DNA of 64,000 bases, from the NCBI GenBank assembly GCA_045863195.1, contig BTUI01000005.1:62001-126000 (forward strand). The letters run 5' to 3'. Position numbers and translations under genes: made by a program. A model generated the notes under the pieces. It saw only the letters and a program-made list of their open reading frames with translations. It did not search any database and was not told the DNA's origin. Origin of the DNA: W-Chloroflexi-9 sp045863195 (GTDB taxonomy: Bacteria > Chloroflexota > Dehalococcoidia > UBA2979). Shown here in pieces: positions 1 through 7,937 of the stretch; within the stretch, counting starts at the first letter, position 1; each line of letters opens with the position of its first letter.

Positions 1-223
1 ACGCGAGGCCGCGCCCCGCGCCGAGCAGTCCGAGGTAGAGCACCTTCTCGTCCGCGGGCGCGGTCACGTTCACGTACCAGCCCTGCGTGAAGAAGAGCAC
101 CGGCTGGGTCAGGCCGACCGCCAGTTGCGTGCCGACGAGCAGGCGATAGTCGCGGTGGCGCAGCGATGCGGCGGCCGCGGCCAGTCGGGAAGGCGTTGGT
201 CCGGGCGCGGGCGTCGCCGCCAT
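1..223 (-). CDS. MFS transporter, N-terminal part (cut by window edge)
   Basis: Only the first 74 codons lie in the window; the gene continues beyond base 1. Translation from the ATG at 223 gives a short Ala/Pro tail, then a segment SLRHRDYRLLVGTQ, the usual start of major-facilitator transporters of the EntS/drug-exporter type, followed by a hydrophobic first helix with the pattern LAVGLTQPVLFFTQGWYV. It is transcribed divergently from the ComF-like gene at 368. The substrate cannot be deduced from this fragment. Confidence 0.6.
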   Translation of the reverse strand, partial: MAATPAPGPTPSRLAAAAASLRHRDYRLLVGTQLAVGLTQPVLFFTQGWYVNVTAPADEKVLYLGLLGAGRGLA

Positions 224-354
224 CCGTGTGCTGCTCTCTACGAACAGGCCGCAGGGTGAGGCGCGATCTTCGCACCCCCGTCGATGCGCGGGTCACGAGG
301 GTGTTTCCGGGCGACTGCATCGACCGGAAATCTCGCGGCACATCACGGATTCGA

Positions 355-360
355 TAGCCT
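355..360 (+). promoter_or_regulatory. -10 box TAGCCT, leaderless type, for the ComF-like gene
   Basis: TAGCCT lies exactly 7 nt before the ATG at 368 and no Shine-Dalgarno sequence lies between, so transcription would begin at or next to the start codon. The same geometry recurs at many other gene heads in this window. It is the reason for choosing 368 over the upstream in-frame ATG at 284. Confidence 0.5.
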
Positions 361-367
361 GCACGCC

Positions 368-1081
368 ATGACGCGGGGGATCGACGCGAGCGGGGAGCGA
401 CGGTCGCTACCGGCGGCCGTGCTGGAGGCGCTGCTGCCGCAGCGCTGCCTGGCGTGCGGGCGCTTCGGGGCGTCGCTGCACGTCGCCTGCCTCGAGCGTC
501 TGCCGGCGGCCGCCGGTGAGCGCTGCACGCGCTGCTGGCGGCCCGGCGCGGGGACGTGGTGCGAGCGGTGTGCCACCGGCGGCGCACAGGCGCCCGCCTT
601 CGACGGTCTCCGCGCGCCGTTCCGCTTCGAGGGCGACGCGCGGCGCGCGATCCTCGAAGCGAAGTTCCGGGGCGTGACCGCGCACCTGCCGGTGCTGGCG
701 CGCGCCGCCGCCGCCGTGGTGCCGCCGGAGTGGGGGCTGATCGCGGTGACCGGCGTGCCGCTCACCGGGGCCCGGCAGCGGCGGCGCGGCTACAACCAGG
801 CCGCCATTGCCGCACGGGCGGTCGCGGAGGCGCTCGGCGTTCCGTACCGGCCGAGGCTGCTCGACCGGGTGCGGGAGACGCCCCCGCAGGCCTCGCTGAC
901 CGCGGAGCGACGCGCGACGAACGTGGACGGCGTCTTCCGCGCGCGGGGCGTGCCGCCCGAGCGCGTGCTGGTGGTGGACGATGTGACGACGACGGGCGCC
1001 ACGCTCGCCTCCGCGGCGGCGGCGCTGAAGGCGGCGGGCGCCGCGCGGGTGTACGGGCTGGCGCTGGCGCGGGAGGACTGA
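368..1081 (+). CDS. ComF-family phosphoribosyltransferase-like protein
   Basis: 237 aa. The N-terminal third carries a zinc-ribbon-like Cys set (CLACG, then CTRC, then CERC), and the C-terminal half is a type I phosphoribosyltransferase fold with the PRPP-binding motif VLVVDDVTTTGATL near residue 200. This arrangement defines the ComF/GntX family, linked in Firmicutes and gamma-proteobacteria to DNA uptake or use. Its true reaction is not established and no competence genes are nearby apart from a TfoX-N protein at 2.3-2.7 kb. An upstream start at 284 is possible but would add 28 non-conserved residues. Confidence 0.85.
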   Translation: MTRGIDASGERRSLPAAVLEALLPQRCLACGRFGASLHVACLERLPAAAGERCTRCWRPGAGTWCERCATGGAQAPAFDGLRAPFRFEGDARRAILEAKFRGVTAHLPVLARAAAAVVPPEWGLIAVTGVPLTGARQRRRGYNQAAIAARAVAEALGVPYRPRLLDRVRETPPQASLTAERRATNVDGVFRARGVPPERVLVVDDVTTTGATLASAAAALKAAGAARVYGLALARED

Positions 1082-1200
1082 GCAGGGTGGGTCGCGAGCC
1101 GGGCGCGGCGCGGAACCGGCGCAACCCCTAGCATCCGAGTCCCGGTCGAGCCCGCCCCTGAGTCCTCGGAGTTCCCGCCATCGCCACGCTTCCAACCCTC

Positions 1201-2319
1201 GTGATCATGCTTGGCGGGATGGACGGCGGCCCGGCGGAGCGGACGCTGCGCGCGGCGCTGGAGGCGTGCGCGCTGGACTCCGCGGAGGCGGCGCTGGCCT
1301 CCGGCGCGGTGGGACGCGCGCTGCTGCTGGCCGACCGTGCGCCGTCGCTCGCCGTCCCGGCGGGCGTGGAGGTCGAGGTGGACGCGCCTGCCTCGGACGG
1401 CGCGTTCGTGTTCGGTGAGCGGCTGGCGGAGGCCGTCCGACGGCACCGGATCACGCGGCTGGTGTACGCCGGCGCCGGGAGCGCGCCGTTGCTGGGCGAG
1501 GCGGAGTGGCGCGCCCTCGCCGCTGGCCCCGGCGCGCGTGGCCCGGCGCGCTGCGTCACGAACAACCGGTTCTCGGCGGACCTCTTCGCGCTGCGGCCCG
1601 CCTCGGTGCTGGCGGCGCTCGACCCGGCGCCGCGCACCGACAATGCCGTCCCGCGACGGCTCGCCGAGTCCCACGGCGTCGCCGTGTCGGAGTTGCCGCG
1701 CACGGTGGAGACGCAGTTCAACCTCGACACCCCGAACGACCTCGTGACGCTGGCGCTGGCCGTGCGCGGCGGGCCACGGCTGCGGCGCGCGCTGAAGCAG
1801 GCGCGGCTGGACACCTCGCGGCTGTCGGAGGCGTCCCGGGTGTTCGTCGACCGGACGAAGCAGGTGCTGGTGGCGGGGCGGGTGACCAGCCGCACGTGGC
1901 AGTACCTGGAGACCGAGGCCGCCTGCCGCGTGCGCGTGCTGTCCGAGGAGCGCGGCATGCAGTCCGCCGGCACGGACGCGGACGGGACGGCGCGGTCGCT
2001 CCTTGGCCAGTGGATCGCGGCGGCGGGGCCGGAACGCGCGTTCACGGAGATGCTGCCGGAACTGTGCGACGCGGCGTTCATCGACCTGCGGCCGGCGCTG
2101 GTACAGCTCGGCATCCGGGCCAGCCGGGTGGACCGCTTCGCCGCCGACCTCGGCCTGGCGAGCGCGGTGGAGGATCCAGCGCTGCGCCGGATCGTCGCGG
2201 CGGCGGCGGCTTCGCCGGTGCCGGTGGTGCTCGGCGGACACTCGCTGGTGGGCGGCTGCCTGCACCTGCTCAACCAGTGGGCGTGGGACGAGCACGACCG
2301 GTTGGCGGGGCGACGCTAG
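1201..2319 (+). CDS. MobA-like nucleotidyltransferase-fold protein (conserved hypothetical)
   Basis: 372 aa from the GTG at 1201. The N-terminus VIMLGGMDG resembles the glycine-rich NTP loop of MobA/CofC-type transferases, and VTNNRFSADLFAL and FNLDTPNDL (about residues 119-180) resemble their later motifs, the latter like the common D-x-DTP-x-DL signature. The C-terminal ~190 residues match no family I recognise but end in a conserved-looking segment with PVVLGGHSLVGG. GTG 1201 has no ribosome binding site and falls right at the first beta strand; an ATC codon at 1180 preceded by GGAG would restore that strand. A TAGCAT -10 lies at 1129-1134. Substrate unknown. Confidence 0.6.
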   Translation: MIMLGGMDGGPAERTLRAALEACALDSAEAALASGAVGRALLLADRAPSLAVPAGVEVEVDAPASDGAFVFGERLAEAVRRHRITRLVYAGAGSAPLLGEAEWRALAAGPGARGPARCVTNNRFSADLFALRPASVLAALDPAPRTDNAVPRRLAESHGVAVSELPRTVETQFNLDTPNDLVTLALAVRGGPRLRRALKQARLDTSRLSEASRVFVDRTKQVLVAGRVTSRTWQYLETEAACRVRVLSEERGMQSAGTDADGTARSLLGQWIAAAGPERAFTEMLPELCDAAFIDLRPALVQLGIRASRVDRFAADLGLASAVEDPALRRIVAAAAASPVPVVLGGHSLVGGCLHLLNQWAWDEHDRLAGRR

Positions 2320-2699
2320 GCGGATGCGCCCCGTTTCCCGCGCGGCCGCCGGGCGGCGAGGGCGCGGAGCGCGGCGTCACGGGCACCCTCGAACCAGCCG
2401 CGCAGCGCCTCCGGGTCGTCCAGGGCGTCCTCCGGGGCGGCGCAGAACGACATCACCGTGCGCCGCCCGCCGGTCTCGTAGGTGAACGGCGGCAGGCGCT
2501 GCGCCTCGAACGCCGGCCGGTTTGCGTCGTCGGTCTTGAGGTAGAGCGCGCCGTCCGCCACCAGCGCGAACATGACGCCGTCCACGTACAGGCCGTGGCC
2601 GCCGAACATGGCGCGGGCGGAGACCGGCGCGAACGCGCCGAACCGCTCCACGAGGTCGGCGACGTAGGCGGCGTCCGGATGTTCGCGCTTCGGGGACAT
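2316..2699 (-). CDS. TfoX N-terminal domain protein
   Basis: 127 aa, a single TfoX-N domain: SARAMFGGHGLYVDGVMFAL, then ALYLKTDD and PFTYE, characteristic of this small domain. In Haemophilus and Vibrio the domain is part of the competence regulator TfoX/Sxy, but stand-alone versions are widespread and of unknown function. A basic Arg/Lys tail closes the protein. The gene is convergent with the upstream nucleotidyltransferase-like gene, and both stop codons share the palindrome CTAG at 2316-2319. Confidence 0.8.
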   Translation of the reverse strand: MSPKREHPDAAYVADLVERFGAFAPVSARAMFGGHGLYVDGVMFALVADGALYLKTDDANRPAFEAQRLPPFTYETGGRRTVMSFCAAPEDALDDPEALRGWFEGARDAALRALAARRPRGKRGASA

Positions 2700-2795
2700 C
2701 CGTGCGTGCTTGTCTCCGGCGGGTAACCGGCTCCGGCGATACCATCGGCGTTCCGGCAGCGTCGCCGGGTTGGGTGCCTGGGTGGGGAGCATGCC

Positions 2796-4043
2796 ATGAG
2801 CGCACTGGAGCAGGTAGACCCGCAGGTCGCTGAGATCATCCGGTTCGAGGAGCGTCGCCAGCAGCAGGTGCTGGAGATGATCCCGTCCGAGAACTACGCC
2901 TCGGCGGCGGTGATCGAAGCGGTGGGCTCCGTCCTCACCAACAAGTACGCCGAAGGCTACCCGGGCGCGCGCTACTACCACGGCAACGCCGAGGTGGACC
3001 AGGTGGAAGACCTGGCGCGTGAGCGCGCGAAGGCGATCTTCGGCATGGCGCACGCCAACATGCAGCCGCACTCCGGTGCGCAGGCGAACATGGCCGTCTA
3101 CCTGGCGCTGCTGAACTTCGGCGACACGGTCATGGGCCTCCAGCTGGACGCCGGCGGCCACCTGACGCACGGCTCGCCGGTGAACGCCAGCGGCAAGCAG
3201 TACCACTTCGTCCCTTACGCCGTGGACCGCGAGACGCACCTCGTCGACTACGACGTGATGGAGCGGCTGGCGAAGGAGCACCGCCCGAAGGTGATCGTCA
3301 CCGGGGCGACCGCCTACCCGCGCCTGTGGGACTTCAAGCGGGCCCGCGAGATCGCGGACGAGGTGGGCGCGATCCTGATCGCGGACATGGCGCACCTGGC
3401 CGGCCTGATCGCCGGCGGCGTGCACCCCTCGCCGGCCGGGCACGCGCAGGTGATCACGTCTTCCACGCACAAGACGCTGCGCGGCCCGCGCGGCGGCATG
3501 ATCCTGTGCGACGCGAACCTGCGCCGGAAGATCGACAGTGGCGTCTTCCCCGGCACGCAGGGCGGCCCGCTCATGCACGTGATCGCCGGCAAGGCGGTCA
3601 TGTTGAAGGAAGCGGCGACCGAGGAGTTCAAGCAGTACGCGCGGCAGGTCGTCGCGAACGCGAAGACGCTGGCGCAGGTGCTGATCGACGCCGGGTTCAC
3701 GCTGGTGTCCGGCGGCACGGACAACCATCTGGTGCTGATGGACGTCACGAAGAACGGCCTGACGGGCGTGCAGGCGGCGGACGCGCTGGAGGCGGCGGGG
3801 ATCGTCGTGAACTTCAACTCGATCCCGTTCGACACCCTCGGCCCGCGCGTGGGTGGCGGCATCCGCTTCGGCACGCCGGCGCTCACCTCGCGCGGGATGG
3901 GCGAGCGCGAGATGGTGCAGGTGGGCGAGTGGATGGCGCGCATCCTGCGCGACGTCACCGACACCGCGGAGCAGGCACGGGTGCGCGAGGAGGTGCTGGC
4001 GATGACGGCACGCTTCCCGGCGCCCGGTATCCCCGCACGCTAG
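2796..4043 (+). CDS. glyA: Serine hydroxymethyltransferase
   Basis: 415 aa, full length for bacterial SHMT. It interconverts serine and glycine with tetrahydrofolate using pyridoxal phosphate in the cytoplasm. Visible family signatures are the N-terminal MIPSENYAS, the PLP lysine in SSTHKTLRGPRGG (Lys about residue 229) and VDYDVMERLAKEHRPK. ATG 2796 is preceded by GGGGAG at good spacing. A TACCAT -10-like box at 2740-2745 could serve it. It supplies one-carbon units, fitting with the folate genes folE and folC elsewhere in the window. Confidence 0.97.
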   Translation: MSALEQVDPQVAEIIRFEERRQQQVLEMIPSENYASAAVIEAVGSVLTNKYAEGYPGARYYHGNAEVDQVEDLARERAKAIFGMAHANMQPHSGAQANMAVYLALLNFGDTVMGLQLDAGGHLTHGSPVNASGKQYHFVPYAVDRETHLVDYDVMERLAKEHRPKVIVTGATAYPRLWDFKRAREIADEVGAILIADMAHLAGLIAGGVHPSPAGHAQVITSSTHKTLRGPRGGMILCDANLRRKIDSGVFPGTQGGPLMHVIAGKAVMLKEAATEEFKQYARQVVANAKTLAQVLIDAGFTLVSGGTDNHLVLMDVTKNGLTGVQAADALEAAGIVVNFNSIPFDTLGPRVGGGIRFGTPALTSRGMGEREMVQVGEWMARILRDVTDTAEQARVREEVLAMTARFPAPGIPAR

Positions 4044-4176
4044 CGGGACGGGCTGCCTCGCGGGTGACGCCCGCGTTGCGGCGCGTCGATATCATGGAGA
4101 TTGCCCCGGCGGATCGCCGGGCAGGGGACCGCGCCGGGACCGTGAGGGTCCGGACGTGGTTGGAGGAATACGCAAC

Positions 4177-5391
4177 ATGGACTGGAACGACAGCCCGGAG
4201 CAGGCGGCTTTCCGCACGACCGTGCAGCAGTTCATCAAGGACAAGCTGCCGAAGCGCTACGCGGGCGGCGAAGAAGAGGCGTTCGAGGGCGGCTGGGCGA
4301 CTGACCGCCGCAGCGACGACCCGGAGGCCCGCCAGGCCGCCCAGGACTGGGCGAAGGCGCTGGCCTCGAACGGCTGGATCGCCCCTCACTGGCCGAAGGA
4401 GTTCGGCGGTGCGGGCCTCTCGCCGATGGAGCAGTTCATCTACAAGATGGAGATGGCCAAGGCCGGCACCCCGAACGTGGGTGGCTCCGGCGTCTCCATG
4501 CTCGGCCCCACGCTGATCGTGCACGGCACGGAGGAGCAGAAGGCGCAGCACCTGTCCGGCATCCTGTCCGGCGACGTGCTCTGGGCGCAGGGCTACTCCG
4601 AGCCGGGCTCCGGCTCCGACCTCGCCTCGCTGCAGACGCGCGCCGTCCGCGATGGTGACGAGTACGTGGTGAACGGCCAGAAGATCTGGACCTCCGGCGG
4701 CCACCTCGCCGACTGGTTCTTCGTCCTCGCCCGGACGGACCCGGACGCGCCGAAGCACCGCGGCATCTCCTTCCTGCTGATGGATGGCCAGACCCCGGGC
4801 CTCTCCGTCCGTCCGCTCATCAACATGGGCTGGGCGCACGGCTTCAACGAGACGTTCTTCGAGGACGTCCGGGTGCCGGTCTCCAACCGCGTGGGCGAAG
4901 AGAACCGCGGCTGGTACGTGGGCATGACCCTGCTGGACTACGAGCGCTCCAACATCACGGGCGCCGTGTCCGCTCGCCGCGACATCGAGAAGCTCCTCGA
5001 CTACGCGAAGGGCGAGGGCAAGGCGTTCTCCCGGCTGGACGACTACAACTCGATCCGCCTGGAGGTGGCCGACCGGTTCATTGAGACCGAGGTCATGTAC
5101 AACTTCTCGTTCCGCATCATCTCGATGCAGGACCGGGGCCTGATCCCGAACTACGAGGCCTCCACCTCCAAGCTGTTCAACTCGGAGCTGGTGCAGCGAC
5201 TGTCCAACACGGGCATGAAGTCGTTCGGCCTCTACAGCAACGTGTGGGACGCCAAGAGCAAGTACGCCGCCGTGGACGCCTCGTTCACGCAGCGGTACGT
5301 GTTCTCCGTCTCCGCGACGATCGCGGCGGGCACGTCCGAGATCCAGCGGAACATCATCGCCACGCGCGGGTTGGGCCTGCCGCGCGGCTAG
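4177..5391 (+). CDS. Acyl-CoA dehydrogenase
   Basis: 404 aa. FAD-dependent alpha,beta-dehydrogenation of an acyl-CoA. Seen in order: the helical N-terminal domain, the flavin-contacting segment WAQGYSEPGSGSDLASL, WTSGGHLADWFFVLARTD in the beta domain, and a C-terminal helical domain ending TSEIQRNIIATRGLGLPRG (FAD and CoA contacts). The N-terminal ~60 residues are charged and longer than in short-chain enzymes, as in the FadE family. The start is ATG 4177 because GGAGGA precedes it; a TATCAT -10-like box lies at 4090-4095. Chain length preference cannot be read. A strong hairpin follows. Confidence 0.92.
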   Translation: MDWNDSPEQAAFRTTVQQFIKDKLPKRYAGGEEEAFEGGWATDRRSDDPEARQAAQDWAKALASNGWIAPHWPKEFGGAGLSPMEQFIYKMEMAKAGTPNVGGSGVSMLGPTLIVHGTEEQKAQHLSGILSGDVLWAQGYSEPGSGSDLASLQTRAVRDGDEYVVNGQKIWTSGGHLADWFFVLARTDPDAPKHRGISFLLMDGQTPGLSVRPLINMGWAHGFNETFFEDVRVPVSNRVGEENRGWYVGMTLLDYERSNITGAVSARRDIEKLLDYAKGEGKAFSRLDDYNSIRLEVADRFIETEVMYNFSFRIISMQDRGLIPNYEASTSKLFNSELVQRLSNTGMKSFGLYSNVWDAKSKYAAVDASFTQRYVFSVSATIAAGTSEIQRNIIATRGLGLPRG

Positions 5392-5431
5392 CGCCGTCAT
5401 CGCGGCTAGGCCGCCTTCAATCGGTTCGATG

Positions 5432-5457
5432 CCGGGCCGCCCGCAGGGGCGGCCCGG
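5432..5457 (+). terminator. Rho-independent-type terminator after acyl-CoA dehydrogenase
   Basis: Perfect 10-bp inverted repeat CCGGGCCGCC / GGCGGCCCGG with a 6-nt loop, followed by the T-rich run TTCGTTGT. It sits between the dehydrogenase stop and the rpsF promoter. Confidence 0.7.
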
Positions 5458-5474
5458 TTCGTTGTCAGGCGGGT

Positions 5475-5504
5475 TTGATCGTGCCGGAGGGCGGCTCCTA
5501 CACT
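5475..5504 (+). promoter_or_regulatory. Promoter of the rpsF operon
   Basis: -35 TTGATC (5475-5480), 18-nt spacer, -10 TACACT (5499-5504). The predicted transcript start near 5511 gives a leader of about 80 nt before rpsF. Confidence 0.65.
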
Positions 5505-5530
5505 CAGGAGAACCCATTTCACCGCGGATC

Positions 5531-5565
5531 GGGGCTCCGCCGGCGTTTCGCCGGGCCAGAGCCTC
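5531..5565 (+). promoter_or_regulatory. Structured rpsF leader hairpin, candidate S6:S18 autoregulatory site
   Basis: The leader folds into a lower stem of 7 bp (5531-5537 with 5559-5565), an asymmetric internal loop (CG opposite GCCA, flanked by C37/G59 pairing) and a perfect upper stem CCGGCG-TTT-CGCCGG (5540-5554). In many bacteria rpsF leaders contain a stem with a CCG-bearing bulge bound by the S6:S18 complex to repress translation; rpsF and rpsR are both in this operon. The structure is seen in the sequence; the ligand is inferred. Confidence 0.45.
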
Positions 5566-5592
5566 CTTCGACCGTGATCAGCGGAGGCAACG

Positions 5593-6030
5593 TTGAACGA
5601 GTATGAGTTGATGACGGTGGTTCATCCGCGTCTGAACGCGGATGAGACCAGCGCTGCGATCGCGGCCGTGGAGGCCCAGATCGTGGCGAACGGTGGCGAG
5701 GTGCTCTCCACCGATGTCTGGGGGCGACGCCGCCTGGCGTACCCCATCAAGGGGTACCTGGAGGGCACCTACACCCTCATGACCCTGAAGATGCCGTCCG
5801 CCGGGGCGGCCCCGCTGGAGCGCTGGCTCCGCATCTCCGAGCCTGTCCTGCGGCACTTGCTCATCCGTGGCATCATCCCCTTCGAGCCCCACAGCCGGGG
5901 CCGCGACGGCGGTGGCTACGGCGGGCGTGACGACGATCACGACGGCCGGGGCGACGACCGTGGCGATGACCGTGGCCGCGACGGCGATGACGCCGGCGAC
6001 GACCAGGGCGACGACCCGGCTGAGGAGTAA
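5593..6030 (+). CDS. rpsF: Small ribosomal subunit protein bS6
   Basis: 145 aa. S6 binds S18 and helix 23 of 16S rRNA on the 30S platform. The family core runs from NEYELMTVVHPRLNADE through DVWGRRRLAYPIKGYLEGTY to about residue 95. The tail (about 97-145) is a low-complexity Gly/Asp/Arg run, much longer than in E. coli but common in high-GC bacteria. Start codon is TTG at 5593, supported by CGGAGG 6 nt upstream and by alignment with other S6 N-termini. First gene of rpsF-ssb-rpsR. Confidence 0.96.
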   Translation: MNEYELMTVVHPRLNADETSAAIAAVEAQIVANGGEVLSTDVWGRRRLAYPIKGYLEGTYTLMTLKMPSAGAAPLERWLRISEPVLRHLLIRGIIPFEPHSRGRDGGGYGGRDDDHDGRGDDRGDDRGRDGDDAGDDQGDDPAEE

Positions 6031-6063
6031 CCTCCTCCTCCCCCGAACCCTCGGAGACCCCTC

Positions 6064-6486
6064 GTGCTGAACAAGTGCATGATCATCGGCCACCTGGGTG
6101 CTGACCCGGAGATGCGGTACACGGCGAACGGCAACGCCGTGACCACGTTCCGCGTGGCCACCAGCCGCTCCTACAGCGACTCCAGCGGTGAGCGCCGGGA
6201 GGAGACGGAGTGGTTCCGCGTGGTGACGTGGAACCGCCTGGCGGAGATCTGCGCGCAGTACCTGACCAAGGGGCGCCAGGTGTACGTGGAGGGCCGGCTG
6301 CAGACCCGTTCCTGGGACGACCAGCAGGGCCAGAAGCGGTACATGACTGAACTGATCGCGGAGGAAGTGAAGTTCCTCGGCGGTCGTGGCGACTCCGGGC
6401 CCGGTGGTGGCGGGGGCTTTGCTCCCGGCTTCGCCGTGGGGCCCGACACTGAAGGCGACATCGACCCGGACGACCTGCCCTTCTAG
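6064..6486 (+). CDS. ssb: Single-stranded DNA-binding protein
   Basis: 140 aa. Binds ssDNA in replication, repair and recombination, normally as a tetramer. The OB fold starts NKCMIIGHLGADPEMRYT and contains the usual ETEWFRVVTWNRLAE; a Gly-rich linker leads to the acidic tip DIDPDDLPF, the site that docks replication and repair proteins. The gene starts with GTG at 6064. It lies between rpsF and rpsR, the classical order. Confidence 0.97.
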   Translation: MLNKCMIIGHLGADPEMRYTANGNAVTTFRVATSRSYSDSSGERREETEWFRVVTWNRLAEICAQYLTKGRQVYVEGRLQTRSWDDQQGQKRYMTELIAEEVKFLGGRGDSGPGGGGGFAPGFAVGPDTEGDIDPDDLPF

Positions 6487-6510
6487 GGCGTCGCCGGACT
6501 GGAGGATTCC

Positions 6511-6849
6511 GTGAACGAAGACTACTCGGGCGACCGTGGGCCTCGTGGTGGCGGCGGCGGCCGGCCTCGTGGCGGTGGTGGTGGCGGCGGCGGCGGTGGC
6601 CGCTTCCGCCGCGTGCGCGGCTGCGAGTTCTGCCGCGCCAAGACGGACGTGGCGGACTACAAGGACGTCGAGATGCTGAAGCGGTACATCACCGACCGAG
6701 GCAAGATCGACGCCCGCCGGAAGGTCGGCACCTGCGCGCGGCACCAGCGCGTGGTGGCGGAGGCGGTGAAGCGGGCGCGGCACATCGCGCTGCTGCCGTA
6801 CACCGGCGAGCACGTCCGGATCTCCGGCATCAACATGGGCCGCCGCTAG
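6511..6849 (+). CDS. rpsR: Small ribosomal subunit protein bS18
   Basis: 112 aa. S18 pairs with S6 on the 30S platform. The core GCEFCRAKTDVADYKDVEML, TDRGKIDARRKVGTCARHQR is typical, and it keeps Cys residues (CEFC plus CARH) of the zinc-binding C+ type. It has an unusual N-terminal extension of about 38 residues made of Gly and Arg repeats. Start is GTG 6511 with GGAGG 5 nt upstream. Last gene of the ribosomal part of the operon; a hairpin follows at 6868-6900. Confidence 0.96.
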   Translation: MNEDYSGDRGPRGGGGGRPRGGGGGGGGGGRFRRVRGCEFCRAKTDVADYKDVEMLKRYITDRGKIDARRKVGTCARHQRVVAEAVKRARHIALLPYTGEHVRISGINMGRR

Positions 6850-6867
6850 CGGCCTGACGGACTGGCC

Positions 6868-6900
6868 GCGGCCCGCTGACCGATTCGGGAGGCGGGCCGC
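6868..6900 (+). terminator. Possible terminator or attenuator hairpin after rpsR
   Basis: 9-bp inverted repeat GCGGCCCGC / GCGGGCCGC with a 15-nt loop. No T-run follows, so it may only reduce readthrough into the downstream threonine genes or be fortuitous in such GC-rich DNA. Confidence 0.35.
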
Positions 6901-6956
6901 TCCCCCGGCCACGCTGCCGTCGTCTTCGGGCCTGCGCCCGCTGAGAGGATGCGACC

Positions 6957-7931
6957 GTGGCCGCCAGCCGGCAGTCGAAGGCGTTCCACCGCCGCGAACA
7001 GGAATCGCGCGAGGCGCAGGTCCGCCGCCGGCTGACGTACGCCGTGGCGGGTGTCTTCGGCGCCGTTGCGCTCCTCGTCATCGCGGGCCTGATCTGGGGC
7101 GTCTACCTGCCGCCCCGCGCCACCGTGGCCACCGTCGGCGACCGCGAGATCACCGCAGGCGAACTGAAGGACCACGCCGCGTTCATCTACCGCTCCGGCG
7201 ACACGCGCGTTGCGGAAGACCTCTCGATCGCCCTCACCGACCTCATCCAGCGCGAGATCCTCACGCAGGCCGGCGCGACGGAGGTGGAGCCGGTGACCGC
7301 GGAGGACATCCGCGCATCCATGGCCACCCGCCTGGGGCTCGCCGAGGACGCCACGGACGAGCAGTACGGGAAGGCGCTGGGCGACTTCCTGACCGCGGCC
7401 AACCTCTCCCGTGCCGAGGTGGAGGAGGCGGTGCGCCTCCAGTTGATCGACCAGCGGCTGCGGGACAAGTTCCGCGAAGGACTCCCGGCCAGCGGCGAGC
7501 AGTTGCACATCGTGCGCGCGGCGACGAACGACCGCACCCGTGCCGAGGCGGTGCGCGAGGCGGTCCTGGGCGGGCAGCCGCTCGGCGAGGCGGCCGTGGA
7601 GGCCGGCGTCTACACGGAGACGTCCCAGGCCGAGCTCGGCTGGTACACGCCCGACACGCTGCCGGAGCGCCTCCGCGAGACGCTCGTCGCGCTGCAGGCC
7701 GGCGACGTGACCGAGGTGCTGGACGATGCGAACCGTGTGGGCTTCGAGGTCTACCAGGTGGATCAGCGCGAGCAGAACCGGACCTACGACGACGCCGTGA
7801 AGACCCAGGTCGCGAACCAGATGTTCGAGCAGTTCATCGAGGCGAAGCGCGAAGCACTGGGCGTGGTGGAAGACTTTTCCGATGGCGAGCGCTCCTGGGT
7901 GATCAACCAGGTGCGCCGGGCGGTCAGGTAG
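6957..7931 (+). CDS. Membrane-anchored SurA/PrsA-like folding factor (parvulin-type)
   Basis: 324 aa. A basic cytoplasmic segment (to about residue 26) precedes one membrane helix, AGVFGAVALLVIAGLIWG, so the rest is extracytoplasmic. The region after it, with ATVGDREITAGELKDHAAF, resembles the SurA_N chaperone domain. A C-terminal half with ELGWYTPDTLPERLRETL and LQAGDVTEVLDD matches the pattern of parvulin peptidyl-prolyl isomerases, but the catalytic His/Cys motifs are not clear, so isomerase activity is doubtful. Starts with GTG after GAGAGGA. It ends 6 nt before hom. Confidence 0.65.
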   Translation: MAASRQSKAFHRREQESREAQVRRRLTYAVAGVFGAVALLVIAGLIWGVYLPPRATVATVGDREITAGELKDHAAFIYRSGDTRVAEDLSIALTDLIQREILTQAGATEVEPVTAEDIRASMATRLGLAEDATDEQYGKALGDFLTAANLSRAEVEEAVRLQLIDQRLRDKFREGLPASGEQLHIVRAATNDRTRAEAVREAVLGGQPLGEAAVEAGVYTETSQAELGWYTPDTLPERLRETLVALQAGDVTEVLDDANRVGFEVYQVDQREQNRTYDDAVKTQVANQMFEQFIEAKREALGVVEDFSDGERSWVINQVRRAVR

Positions 7932-7937
7932 GGCGCC

